Position numbers and translations under genes: made by a program
In this document: positions 6,603 to 11,888 of the stretch, piece by piece
Layout: each line of letters begins with the position of its first letter
Numbering within the stretch: the first letter of the stretch is position 1
The notes under the pieces: model-generated
What the model saw: only the letters and a program-made list of their open reading frames with translations
The model's database searches: none
Told to the model about the DNA's origin: nothing
Source: Hyphomicrobiales bacterium
GTDB taxonomy: Bacteria; Pseudomonadota; Alphaproteobacteria; Rhizobiales; Aestuariivirgaceae
Direction of reading: 5' to 3'
NCBI GenBank assembly: GCA_025362535.1
Contig: JANYGE010000104.1
Coordinates: 1 to 11,888 of the forward strand
DNA length: 11,888 nucleotides

Positions 6603-7798
6603 AGCTTTGCCATCTCCTGTTTCACCAAAGCGCCCAAAGCTGACATGCCCTTAACAATCATTGCATCGTTTTGGCCTGAGAAATTCACGCGCGCATGATT
6701 CGGCTCACCATCAACCGGAAAGAAACTCACTCCCGGCACATAAGCCACTTTGGCTTTGGTCAAAGCATGATCACGCATGAATTGTGTTGTGTCGAAACTC
6801 TTGGGGAATGTGAGCCAGGTGAATAGGCCGCCTTCAGGATCCGTACAGGTCACCTCCTGCGGGAAGTGCTGGCGCACCATATCCAACATCAAAGTCTTCT
6901 TGCGCAAATACGCCGCGCGCAGCGTTTCTATATGCCCGTCAAGATCATGGCGCTCCATGAATAATGAGGCCGCAGCCATATTCAAAGTGCTGCATTGCGT
7001 ATCTGCCGCCAATTTCAGCAGCCCTAGCTTTTGGATGATCGGTGCCGAAGCAATCGCCCAGCCCAGCCGCAGTCCCGGGGCTAGGATTTTAGAGAAACTC
7101 CCCAACATGATGACACGGTCATCGTCATCAAGGCTTTTGAGTGTAGGCGGCGCTTCGCCACGATAACGCAACTCACGATAAGCCGTATCTTCCAAGATCA
7201 TAAAATCATATTTATGAGCCAGTGCCATCAGATGTTTGCGGCGAGCCGCACTCATGGTAACCCCTGTTGGATTTTGAAAGTCAGGAATAGTGTAAAGCAG
7301 TTTTGGCTTTAATCCGGCTTTCAGTTGTTCCTCCAGCACATCCGTAATCATCCCCTCGTCATCCATTGGAATGCCAACATAGCGAGGTTGGCAAGGGTTG
7401 AAGGCAATGAGTGCGCCGAGGAAGGTTGGGCTTTCCGTCACAACAATTTCACCGGGATCAACCAACATCTTAGCAACAAGGTCCAAGCCCTGCTGGCTGC
7501 CTTGCAAGATTAAGATGTTCTCAAGCGCGCAAGGCGTGCCTTTGCGGGTTGCCCGCTCTGCAAGCTGCGCCCGCAATTTCGGGTCGCCATCTGATACTGT
7601 ATATTGTAACGTCTGCTTACCCTGTTCGAGAATCGCCACACGATAAACATCATTGAGCTGCTCAACCGGAAAAAGCGTTCCATCAGGATAGCCTCCAGCA
7701 AACGAGATCAACGCCGGATCGGCCCCGAATTTGAGCAGTTCTCCGATTGCATTGGGTTGCACATTTTCCATACGTTGAGCAAGCTGAAGAGTGGCCAT
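6599..7798 (-). CDS. PLP-dependent aminotransferase, class I fold (LysN/2-aminoadipate-type)
   Basis: Transfers an amino group between an amino acid and a 2-oxo acid using pyridoxal phosphate; cytosolic. The 399 residues match family length. Seen: FAGGYPDG at 33-40 near the N-terminus, the QYTVSDGDPKLR stretch (65-76), GSQQGLDL (100-107) for phosphate binding, N176 in QNPTG, D204 and Y207 in LEDTAY, Schiff-base lysine K237 in GSFSKILAPGLRLGW with R244 binding the cofactor phosphate, and R370 in HARVNFS for the substrate carboxylate. All catalytic residues are intact. The start is supported by AGGA 6 bases upstream. It is the first gene of a two-gene operon with the RraA-like aldolase. It lacks the GntR DNA-binding domain seen in MocR fusions. 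A weak promoter TCGACG (7852-7847), 17 bases, TAACAC (7829-7824) on the minus strand is possible. The exact amino acid (aromatic, aminoadipate or branched-chain) cannot be told. Confidence 0.9.
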   Translation of the reverse strand: MATLQLAQRMENVQPNAIGELLKFGADPALISFAGGYPDGTLFPVEQLNDVYRVAILEQGKQTLQYTVSDGDPKLRAQLAERATRKGTPCALENILILQGSQQGLDLVAKMLVDPGEIVVTESPTFLGALIAFNPCQPRYVGIPMDDEGMITDVLEEQLKAGLKPKLLYTIPDFQNPTGVTMSAARRKHLMALAHKYDFMILEDTAYRELRYRGEAPPTLKSLDDDDRVIMLGSFSKILAPGLRLGWAIASAPIIQKLGLLKLAADTQCSTLNMAAASLFMERHDLDGHIETLRAAYLRKKTLMLDMVRQHFPQEVTCTDPEGGLFTWLTFPKSFDTTQFMRDHALTKAKVAYVPGVSFFPVDGEPNHARVNFSGQNDAMIVKGMSALGALVKQEMAKL

Positions 7799-7961
7799 GA
7801 TATATCCTGAGATTTAATCTTCAGTGTTAGAGTTCCTTTGTTCGCACGTCGATTAAAAAGATTTGCTTGGATTTCTCACCAGCCCGCCCCAAACTAAACC
7901 ATTATTAACCCAAATTTTGCCACAACTCGCCTTCAAACCCATCCCATCCGAGGGGACGCTT
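7799..7961. promoter_or_regulatory. Divergent intergenic region, aminotransferase operon / yiaD
   Basis: Holds the 5' signals for both genes. On the plus side AGGGGA at 7951-7956 is the yiaD ribosome site. On the minus side AGGA lies 6 bases before the aminotransferase ATG. The open frame leading into yiaD from 7863 has a proline-rich non-signal sequence and looks like untranslated leader. No confident promoter for yiaD was found. Confidence 0.4.
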
Positions 7962-8621
7962 ATGAAACATTCGATCATCATCGCCACTGCTGCGAGCTTT
8001 TTGCTCAGTGCGTGCACCACCAATCCGTTCACCGGCGAACAGCAACTTTCTAAAACCGCCGCAGGCATTGGTACGGGTGCTGCCATTGGTGCTGCCGCTG
8101 GTGCATTACTTGGCGCCACAACAAGTTTCTCCACCCGTAAAGCTGCCCTCATCGGTGCTGGTATTGGCGCACTCGCAGGCGGCGGGGTTGGCTCCTATAT
8201 GGACAATCAAGAATCAAAGCTGCGCGAGCGCTTGCGTGACACCGGCGTTTCAGTCACCCGCGTTGGCGATAGCATTGTACTTAACATGCCATCCAATATC
8301 ACCTTCGATTCTGCTCGCGCAGAAATCAAACCGCAATTTTTTGGCACGCTGAGCTCGGTTGCCGCCGTGTTCAAAGAATACAAGCAAACCGTAATCGACG
8401 TGGTGGGTCACACTGATTCTGATGGGTCGGAGCAATCAAACTATGATTTGTCGCGCAGACGCGCGGCTTCCGTGGCACAATTCCTCGCCTCGCAACAGCT
8501 TGATCCTAATCGCTTCTCAGTAGAGGGCCATGGCGAACAAGATCCGATTGCGTCCAATGCCTCGCCTTCCGGCAAAGCCATGAACCGCCGTGTTGAGATC
8601 ACCATTCTACCTTTGACCTGA
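7962..8621 (+). CDS. yiaD: YiaD-like outer-membrane lipoprotein, glycine zipper plus OmpA domain
   Basis: Outer-membrane lipoprotein predicted to bind peptidoglycan. The 219-residue length and domain order match Escherichia coli YiaD as I recall it. A lipoprotein signal ends in lipobox LSAC with lipidated C18, followed by TTNPFTGE. Glycine-zipper segments follow at about 35-51 and 64-79 (GIGTGAAIGAAAGALLG; GAGIGALAGGGVG). A linker then reads SKLRERLRDTGVSVTRVGDS, and the OmpA C-terminal domain starts near residue 105 with NITFDSA. Peptidoglycan-binding residues D152 (HTD) and R167 (LSRRRA) are present at the family's 15-residue spacing, and NRRVEIT closes the domain. The ATG at 7962 was chosen because AGGGGA precedes it and it begins the signal peptide. 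A strong terminator follows directly. Lipidation and localisation are predictions. Confidence 0.93.
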   Translation: MKHSIIIATAASFLLSACTTNPFTGEQQLSKTAAGIGTGAAIGAAAGALLGATTSFSTRKAALIGAGIGALAGGGVGSYMDNQESKLRERLRDTGVSVTRVGDSIVLNMPSNITFDSARAEIKPQFFGTLSSVAAVFKEYKQTVIDVVGHTDSDGSEQSNYDLSRRRAASVAQFLASQQLDPNRFSVEGHGEQDPIASNASPSGKAMNRRVEITILPLT

Positions 8622-8642
8622 TCGCAGACATAACAGTATACG
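8613..8642 (+). promoter_or_regulatory. Candidate promoter for prmA over the yiaD stop codon
   Basis: TTGACC (8613-8618), an 18-base spacer and TATACG (8637-8642). The -35 box abuts the yiaD TGA at 8619-8621. Transcription would begin near 8649, inside the left arm of the terminator hairpin. The match is reasonable but not perfect, and it is the only visible way to transcribe prmA past the terminator. Confidence 0.5.
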
Positions 8643-8645
8643 CTG

Positions 8646-8678
8646 AAATGGCCGGAGATAATCCGGCCATTTTCTTTT
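8646..8678 (+). terminator. Intrinsic terminator of yiaD
   Basis: A perfect 11-bp stem (8646-8656 with 8662-8672, core TGGCCGGA/TCCGGCCA), a 5-base loop GATAA, and a following T-rich run TCTTTT to 8678. It lies 24 bases after the yiaD stop. Confidence 0.88.
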
Positions 8679-8689
8679 GGAATCCTGCC

Positions 8690-9634
8690 ATGCAAGTTGC
8701 CCGCGTCACCCTCACATTCCCCAATCTTTCGCACGAAGCTGCCCATGGCATGGCTGAAGTAATTGAGAATGATTTTCAGCTCGATCCCCTCGCCGTCACC
8801 ATCAATGAAACCGACGAAGCCCAAAATCTCTGGGAAACTGTGGCCTGGTTTGAGGATGATGAAACTGCAACCGCTGCCCGCGCACATCTTGGTAATCCAG
8901 ATGCGATCATCGCTCTTGTGCCTGATGTCGATTGGGTGCGCCGCTCACTCGAAGGCTTGGCTCCGGTTACGGCGGGGCGCTTTTTTCTGCACGGCTCGCA
9001 TGATCGTGATCAACGCCGCTCCAGTGGAATTTCATTGGAAATAGATGCAGGCACCGCCTTTGGCACGGGCCATCACGGCACCACCGCTGGCTGTCTTTTG
9101 GCGCTCGATGAAATTTTAAAACGCGAACGCCCCATCCGCATTCTCGATTTAGGGTGCGGCACCGGTGTGCTGGCGATCGCTGCCGCCAAAGCCCTCAAAC
9201 AAAAAGCCTTGGCCACTGATATTGACGGGGAAGCCGTGCGTGTCACCTTCGGCAATGCCAGACTAAATCGCGTAACTCCACTCATCACTGCGGTTATAGC
9301 GGCGGGCCTTCATCACAAGGTGATCAAGCAGGCAGCGCCCTTCGATTTAATTTTCGCAAATATTCTGGCGCGGCCTTTGGCCAACCTCGCCCAAAGCCTC
9401 AGTTCAATATTGGCTCCTGGCGGAAAACTGATCTTGTCGGGCCTCACCTTCGATCAATTGCGCTGGATCAAAGCCTGCTACACCGCCCGAGGTCTTGTGC
9501 CTGCCCGTTGCATTCGCAATGGCAATTGGATTGCACTTGTGATGGTCAACCCCAAAACAAAAAAACGCTCCGGAAAAAACTTTCCAGAGCGCTTAAGTGC
9601 CGGATCAACCGGATCCGGCTGGGAGGATGCTTAA
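8690..9634 (+). CDS. prmA: Ribosomal protein L11 methyltransferase PrmA
   Basis: Trimethylates lysines and the N-terminus of ribosomal protein L11 using S-adenosylmethionine. The 314-residue product has the N-terminal L11-recognition domain (about 1-90), the linker VRRSLEGLAPVTAGRFFLHG (83-102), IDAGTAFGTGHHGTT (118-132), SAM-binding LDLGCGTGVLAIAAA (152-166), acidic D177 in ATDID, and the substrate-loop FANILARPL (222-230). The ATG at 8690 was preferred; an in-frame ATG at 8648 lies within the yiaD terminator stem and has no ribosome site. A GGA sits 9 bases before 8690. After residue about 286 a basic, low-complexity tail of about 28 residues continues through the DUF1127 terminator DNA; this tail is not typical of the family. 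Identity is secure; the exact C-terminus is functionally doubtful. Confidence 0.93.
   Translation: MQVARVTLTFPNLSHEAAHGMAEVIENDFQLDPLAVTINETDEAQNLWETVAWFEDDETATAARAHLGNPDAIIALVPDVDWVRRSLEGLAPVTAGRFFLHGSHDRDQRRSSGISLEIDAGTAFGTGHHGTTAGCLLALDEILKRERPIRILDLGCGTGVLAIAAAKALKQKALATDIDGEAVRVTFGNARLNRVTPLITAVIAAGLHHKVIKQAAPFDLIFANILARPLANLAQSLSSILAPGGKLILSGLTFDQLRWIKACYTARGLVPARCIRNGNWIALVMVNPKTKKRSGKNFPERLSAGSTGSGWEDA
9554..9592 (-). terminator. Intrinsic terminator of the DUF1127 gene, inside the prmA 3' end
   Basis: Read on the minus strand, a stem of CGCTC and TTTCC/GGAAA arms (9591-9581 with 9576-9566, one C/A mismatch, loop of 4) is followed by seven T and then GTTTT (9565-9554). On the plus strand no T-run follows. 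It lies about 50 bases after the DUF1127 stop and within PrmA codons 287-301. Confidence 0.75.
9599..9619. repeat. Perfect inverted repeat in the prmA/DUF1127 3' overlap zone
   Basis: GCCGGATC (9599-9606), a 5-base spacer and GATCCGGC (9612-9619). No T-run follows on either strand, so it is not a classic terminator. It lies in the last prmA codons and in the DUF1127 3' untranslated region, where it may stabilise that transcript. Confidence 0.6.
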
Positions 9635-9639
9635 GGAGC

Positions 9640-9813
9640 TTAGTTGCCCCAAACGCGGTTGCTGATTTCACCGCGTGATACGCCAATATCGGCCAACATG
9701 CGGTCATCAAGATCGTTCAATTGACGCACAGCACGGCTGCGAGCCAAAAATGTCTTTACACGGCCCATAACGCCAGCATTGCGAATTGTTTCACGTTCAA
9801 AATTAATAGTCAT
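9640..9813 (-). CDS. Small DUF1127 (YjiS-like) protein
   Basis: A 57-residue protein whose C-terminal half (about 29-57) is a DUF1127 domain: VRQLNDLDDRMLADIGVSRGEISNRVWG, an arginine-rich helical segment. Alphaproteobacteria carry many such genes; characterised members such as CcaF1 of Rhodobacter act as small RNA-linked regulators, and others affect phosphate and arginine metabolism. The start at 9813 is supported by GGAG 8 bases upstream; a longer frame from a TTG at 9834 would swallow that ribosome site. The product is basic in the first half with no signal peptide. It is monocistronic, ending at a strong terminator inside prmA. Molecular function here is unknown. Confidence 0.88.
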   Translation of the reverse strand: MTINFERETIRNAGVMGRVKTFLARSRAVRQLNDLDDRMLADIGVSRGEISNRVWGN

Positions 9814-9874
9814 AGTCTTTTCTCCATCTCTCAAATTAGGCTCGGCTGAGCTTGTTTTTTGAGGTTAAATATTT

Positions 9875-9929
9875 GTGCGACGCACCATTTCGAGCTTGAG
9901 ATAGTCACTCTATCCCAGTCTGACCAGAC
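9875..9929. repeat. Three short inverted repeats upstream of the DUF1127 gene
   Basis: GTGCG-A-CGCAC (9875-9885), GATAG-N5-CTATC (9900-9914) and GTCTG-AC-CAGAC (9918-9929) lie within 55 bases, at 60-115 bases before the DUF1127 start. Each has perfect 5-bp arms. They could be operator half-sites; chance is possible for arms this short. Confidence 0.4.
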
Positions 9930-9947
9930 CCGAATTCGAATGTTTAT

Positions 9948-9964
9948 CATGCATTATTTGCATG
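9948..9964. repeat. Inverted repeat CATGCA-N5-TGCATG
   Basis: Perfect 6-bp arms (9948-9953, 9959-9964) around a TTATT spacer, 17 bp in total, a typical size for a dimeric regulator site. It lies about 135 bases upstream of the DUF1127 start. No cognate regulator is in the window. Confidence 0.4.
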
Positions 9965-10109
9965 GCTCTAGAAACACATCACGTTAACCTCTGCTTCTTC
10001 ATATAAATCCAAAGATATATATAAAATATGGCATTTTCATAACCATGAGCGTCTTAATACAGATGCCGACATGAACCTGAAATGAACAAATCAAAGCCAG
10101 AGAAATTAA

Positions 10110-10124
10110 TTAATAAGTCGTTAA
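10110..10124. promoter_or_regulatory. CtrA-like site TTAA-N7-TTAA
   Basis: TTAA (10110-10113), 7 bases, TTAA (10121-10124), which fits the core of the alphaproteobacterial CtrA box; the final C of the full consensus is T here. In an AT-rich region such a match can arise by chance. Confidence 0.25.
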
Positions 10125-10187
10125 TGCTCCATTATCCATGCAAAATAAGTATGACAAATTTGCGACACTTGCCCTTTAATAAGGCAG

Positions 10188-10210
10188 AAAAAATTATTGC
10201 GTTGCAATAA
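10188..10210 (-). terminator. Candidate minus-strand terminator upstream of the peptidase gene
   Basis: TTATTGC (10194-10200) and GCAATAA (10204-10210) form a 7-bp stem with a 3-base loop. Read leftward it is followed by six T (10193-10188). The stem is A/T-rich, hence weak. No minus-strand gene lies before it, so it would have to end a small antisense transcript. Confidence 0.35.
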
Positions 10211-10246
10211 AAATGGAATCGTGCATTCCGGCTTACAAACCCGCTA

Positions 10247-10282
10247 AACTGGTTGGATTAAAGTGATTCAATCCAATAGGTT
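10247..10282 (+). promoter_or_regulatory. Leader hairpin of the aminopeptidase P gene
   Basis: TTGGATT (10253-10259) pairs with AATCCAA (10270-10276) around a 10-base loop. AAC/GTT add a lower stem (10247-10249 with 10280-10282) across a 3x3 internal loop. It ends 10 bases before the ATG and encloses the only ribosome-site-like AGG (10278-10280). Confidence 0.4.
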
Positions 10283-10292
10283 AGAAAACAAA

Positions 10293-11888
10293 ATGGCAAT
10301 ATCCACTCCCCTGCAAATGCTCCGCGCGCAACTAAAGTCCAGCAAACTCGAAGGCTTTATCGTGCCCCGGCAAGATGAGTTTCAGGGAGAATATGTGGCA
10401 GCTTATGCTGAGCGGCTGAAATGGCTGACCGGCTTTGCTGGTTCTTGGGGCATGGCCATCGTCACTCAAAACAAGGCTGCAATATTCGTCGATGGTCGCT
10501 ACACTATCCAAGTTCGCGAGCAGGTGAATCTCAAAGAAATCACACCGCAACATTTGGTCGATGAGCCGCCAAATAAATGGATTGAAACCAATCTCAAGAA
10601 AAATGACCGTTTGGGCTTTGATCCCTGGCTGACCACCGCCAGCGAGGCCAAACGCCTGGGCGAGGCTTGCGCAAAAATTGGCGCCAAGCTTGTGCCTGTT
10701 ACTAAAAATCTCATCGACCAAATTTGGAGCGACCAACCTGCTCGCCCACAAAATCCGCTCTCCGTGCAGCCGCAACAATTTGCAGGCCGCAGTGTGGGCG
10801 ATAAATTGCAAGATATGGCAGCCGAGCTTACGAAGGCAGGGGCTGACGCCGCCGTGTTGGCTGAGCCTTCATCTGTGTCGTGGGTTCTGAATCTGCGTGG
10901 CATTGATGTGCCTTACACACCCGTCGTGCTCGCCTATGCCATCATCCACCGCAAAGGCAAAGCTGAACTCTTCGTTGATGCCAAGCGCCTGCCTGAAGAT
11001 GTGCGCTCTCACCTTAAAGCTACCACCATCATTCGTAAACCAGATGAATTGGCTGAATCGCTCAGAAAACTTGGAGCTAAGAAATCTGCCGTGTTGATTG
11101 ATGCAGGTTCCGCGCCAGAGAAGATCCGCAGCCTATTGGCTGTCTCAGGTGCTGTAATCAAAGAAGGCATTGATCCTTGCACCATGCCCAAGGCCCGTAA
11201 AAACAAAACTGAACAAGAAGGCGCAAGATCGGCCCAGCGCCGCGATGGCGTAGCGCTTTCACGCTATCTGCACTGGCTTTCGGTCGAAGCGCCAAAGGGA
11301 AAACTCACCGAAGCCACCGCTGCAGAAAAGCTAACCGACTTCCGCAAAGATACTGGCGTGTTGATGGACCTCTCCTTCAGCACCATCTCAGCCTCTGGCC
11401 CCAATGCCGCAATTCCACATTATCATGTCGACCCCGAAAATTGCCGCGCCATCAATAATAATGAAATTTATCTGATCGATTCCGGTGGGCAATATCAAGA
11501 TGGCACCACCGATGTGACGCGTACGATGATTATTGGTCAACCCACAGATGAAATGCGTGATCGCTTCACCCGCGTGCTCAAGGGCATGATTGGCATTTCG
11601 GTGGTCGTGTTTCCGAAAGGCACGACGGGTGCCAACATTGATGTTCTGGCCCGCGCCGCCTTGTGGAAAGCCGGCCTCGATTATGATCACGGTACTGGTC
11701 ATGGTGTGGGGTCTTATCTTTCGGTGCATGAAGGACCTGCCCGCATCAGTAAAAACAATTACATCACATTGCAACCCGGCATGATCCTGTCGAATGAGCC
11801 TGGCTTTTATAAGCAGGGCGAGTTCGGCATTCGTATCGAAAATCTTCTTGTGGTCACCGAGCCAGCAGACATCAAGGGTGGCGAGCGT
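10293..11888 (+). CDS. Xaa-Pro aminopeptidase (aminopeptidase P, M24B), 3' truncated by window
   Basis: Metallopeptidase releasing the N-terminal residue from peptides with proline in second position; cytosolic. The frame is open from ATG 10293 to the last base: 532 codons, with roughly 60-80 residues probably missing compared with the three-domain aminopeptidase P of about 600 residues. Two creatinase-like N-terminal domains come first (about 8-140, with FVDGRYTIQVREQV at 65-78, and about 160-300), then the pita-bread catalytic domain from about 310. All five metal ligands are visible: D396 (LIDSGG), D407 (TTDVTRT), H470 (GTGHGVG), E502 (SNEPGFY) and E516 (IRIEN). H376 and H378 in IPHYH match the catalytic-histidine region. 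The ribosome site is weak (AGG 12 bases upstream). Location next to prmA fits alphaproteobacterial gene order as I know it. It would often be labelled pepP, though E. coli PepP is a shorter type. Confidence 0.93.
   Translation, partial: MAISTPLQMLRAQLKSSKLEGFIVPRQDEFQGEYVAAYAERLKWLTGFAGSWGMAIVTQNKAAIFVDGRYTIQVREQVNLKEITPQHLVDEPPNKWIETNLKKNDRLGFDPWLTTASEAKRLGEACAKIGAKLVPVTKNLIDQIWSDQPARPQNPLSVQPQQFAGRSVGDKLQDMAAELTKAGADAAVLAEPSSVSWVLNLRGIDVPYTPVVLAYAIIHRKGKAELFVDAKRLPEDVRSHLKATTIIRKPDELAESLRKLGAKKSAVLIDAGSAPEKIRSLLAVSGAVIKEGIDPCTMPKARKNKTEQEGARSAQRRDGVALSRYLHWLSVEAPKGKLTEATAAEKLTDFRKDTGVLMDLSFSTISASGPNAAIPHYHVDPENCRAINNNEIYLIDSGGQYQDGTTDVTRTMIIGQPTDEMRDRFTRVLKGMIGISVVVFPKGTTGANIDVLARAALWKAGLDYDHGTGHGVGSYLSVHEGPARISKNNYITLQPGMILSNEPGFYKQGEFGIRIENLLVVTEPADIKGGER

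Larger units (their letters stand above)
9814..10292. other. AT-rich non-coding region between DUF1127 gene and aminopeptidase P
   Basis: About 480 bp without a supported gene, clearly richer in A/T than its surroundings. It must carry the promoters of both divergent genes. It holds several inverted repeats listed separately and runs such as ATATATA near 10015-10025. No frame longer than a few dozen codons with a ribosome site was seen, and no tRNA-like fold was recognised. An unannotated small RNA is possible on either strand. Confidence 0.7.

Noticed and set aside
7863..7961. 33-codon N-terminal extension of the YiaD-like lipoprotein
   Set aside because: It would place the lipoprotein signal internally; the ATG at 7962 has AGGGGA upstream and begins a normal signal peptide.
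8648..8689. Upstream ATG for prmA
   Set aside because: It lies in the stem of the yiaD terminator, has no ribosome site, and adds 14 residues not typical of PrmA.
8441..8887. 148-codon minus-strand frame across the yiaD/prmA junction
   Set aside because: Antisense to two well-supported genes and to a strong terminator; no domain or ribosome site.
10332..10811. 159-codon minus-strand frame opposite the aminopeptidase P gene
   Set aside because: The plus strand is an intact M24B frame with all metal ligands; the minus frame shows no family features.
1..11888. Mobile element, CRISPR array, toxin-antitoxin or defence system
   Set aside because: No transposase, integrase, direct-repeat array, or nuclease/antitoxin pair was seen on either strand; gene content is transport, metabolism and housekeeping.

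Overview
The window looks like a chromosomal segment of an alphaproteobacterium of moderate GC content, most likely Hyphomicrobiales-like. The evidence is an alphaproteobacterial-type PrmA, a short DUF1127 protein, a three-domain aminopeptidase P next to prmA, and an aldolase-type RraA homologue. The taxonomy is inference from family resemblance; no rRNA or other marker is present. No mobile element, integrase, tRNA, CRISPR array or phage gene was seen, and the codon style looks uniform. This is mostly ordinary core and transport/metabolic DNA.

Layout. (1) 1-750 (+): C-terminal part of a Kup potassium transporter, entering from the left. It converges on a minus-strand pair: msrB (1260-790), an exported-type methionine-(R)-sulfoxide reductase, preceded by a DHA2-type MFS exporter (2783-1341). 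(2) A 72-bp divergent gap separates the exporter from a group A FAD monooxygenase (2856-3959, +). (3) A complete ABC exporter half-transporter (4067-5947, +) follows, with a near-consensus promoter whose -35 box covers the monooxygenase stop codon. Its 3' end overlaps, tail to tail, a minus-strand operon of a PLP aminotransferase (7798-6599) and an RraA/HMG-aldolase-like protein (6602-5925), which are joined by a 4-base ATGA overlap. (4) Divergently, a YiaD-like OmpA lipoprotein (7962-8621, +) ends in a strong intrinsic terminator and is followed by prmA (8690-9634, +). (5) A DUF1127 gene (9813-9640, -) converges on prmA, and its terminator lies inside the prmA 3' end. (6) An AT-rich non-coding stretch of about 480 bp holding several inverted repeats leads into an aminopeptidase P gene (10293 onward, +), which runs off the right edge.

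How the genes relate. The clearest functional unit is the aminotransferase-RraA operon. A plausible reading is deamination of a 4-substituted glutamate-type amino acid to a 2-oxo acid that the aldolase cleaves to pyruvate. This is inference from the two families and their tight coupling. The monooxygenase and the MFS exporter could form a modification/export pair, but no regulator or substrate clue is present. YiaD, PrmA, DUF1127 and aminopeptidase P are housekeeping neighbours. The less usual signals are regulatory: two promoters built over stop codons, a terminator hairpin at the predicted prmA transcription start, a convergent terminator inside prmA coding sequence, and structured leaders before the ABC transporter and the peptidase.
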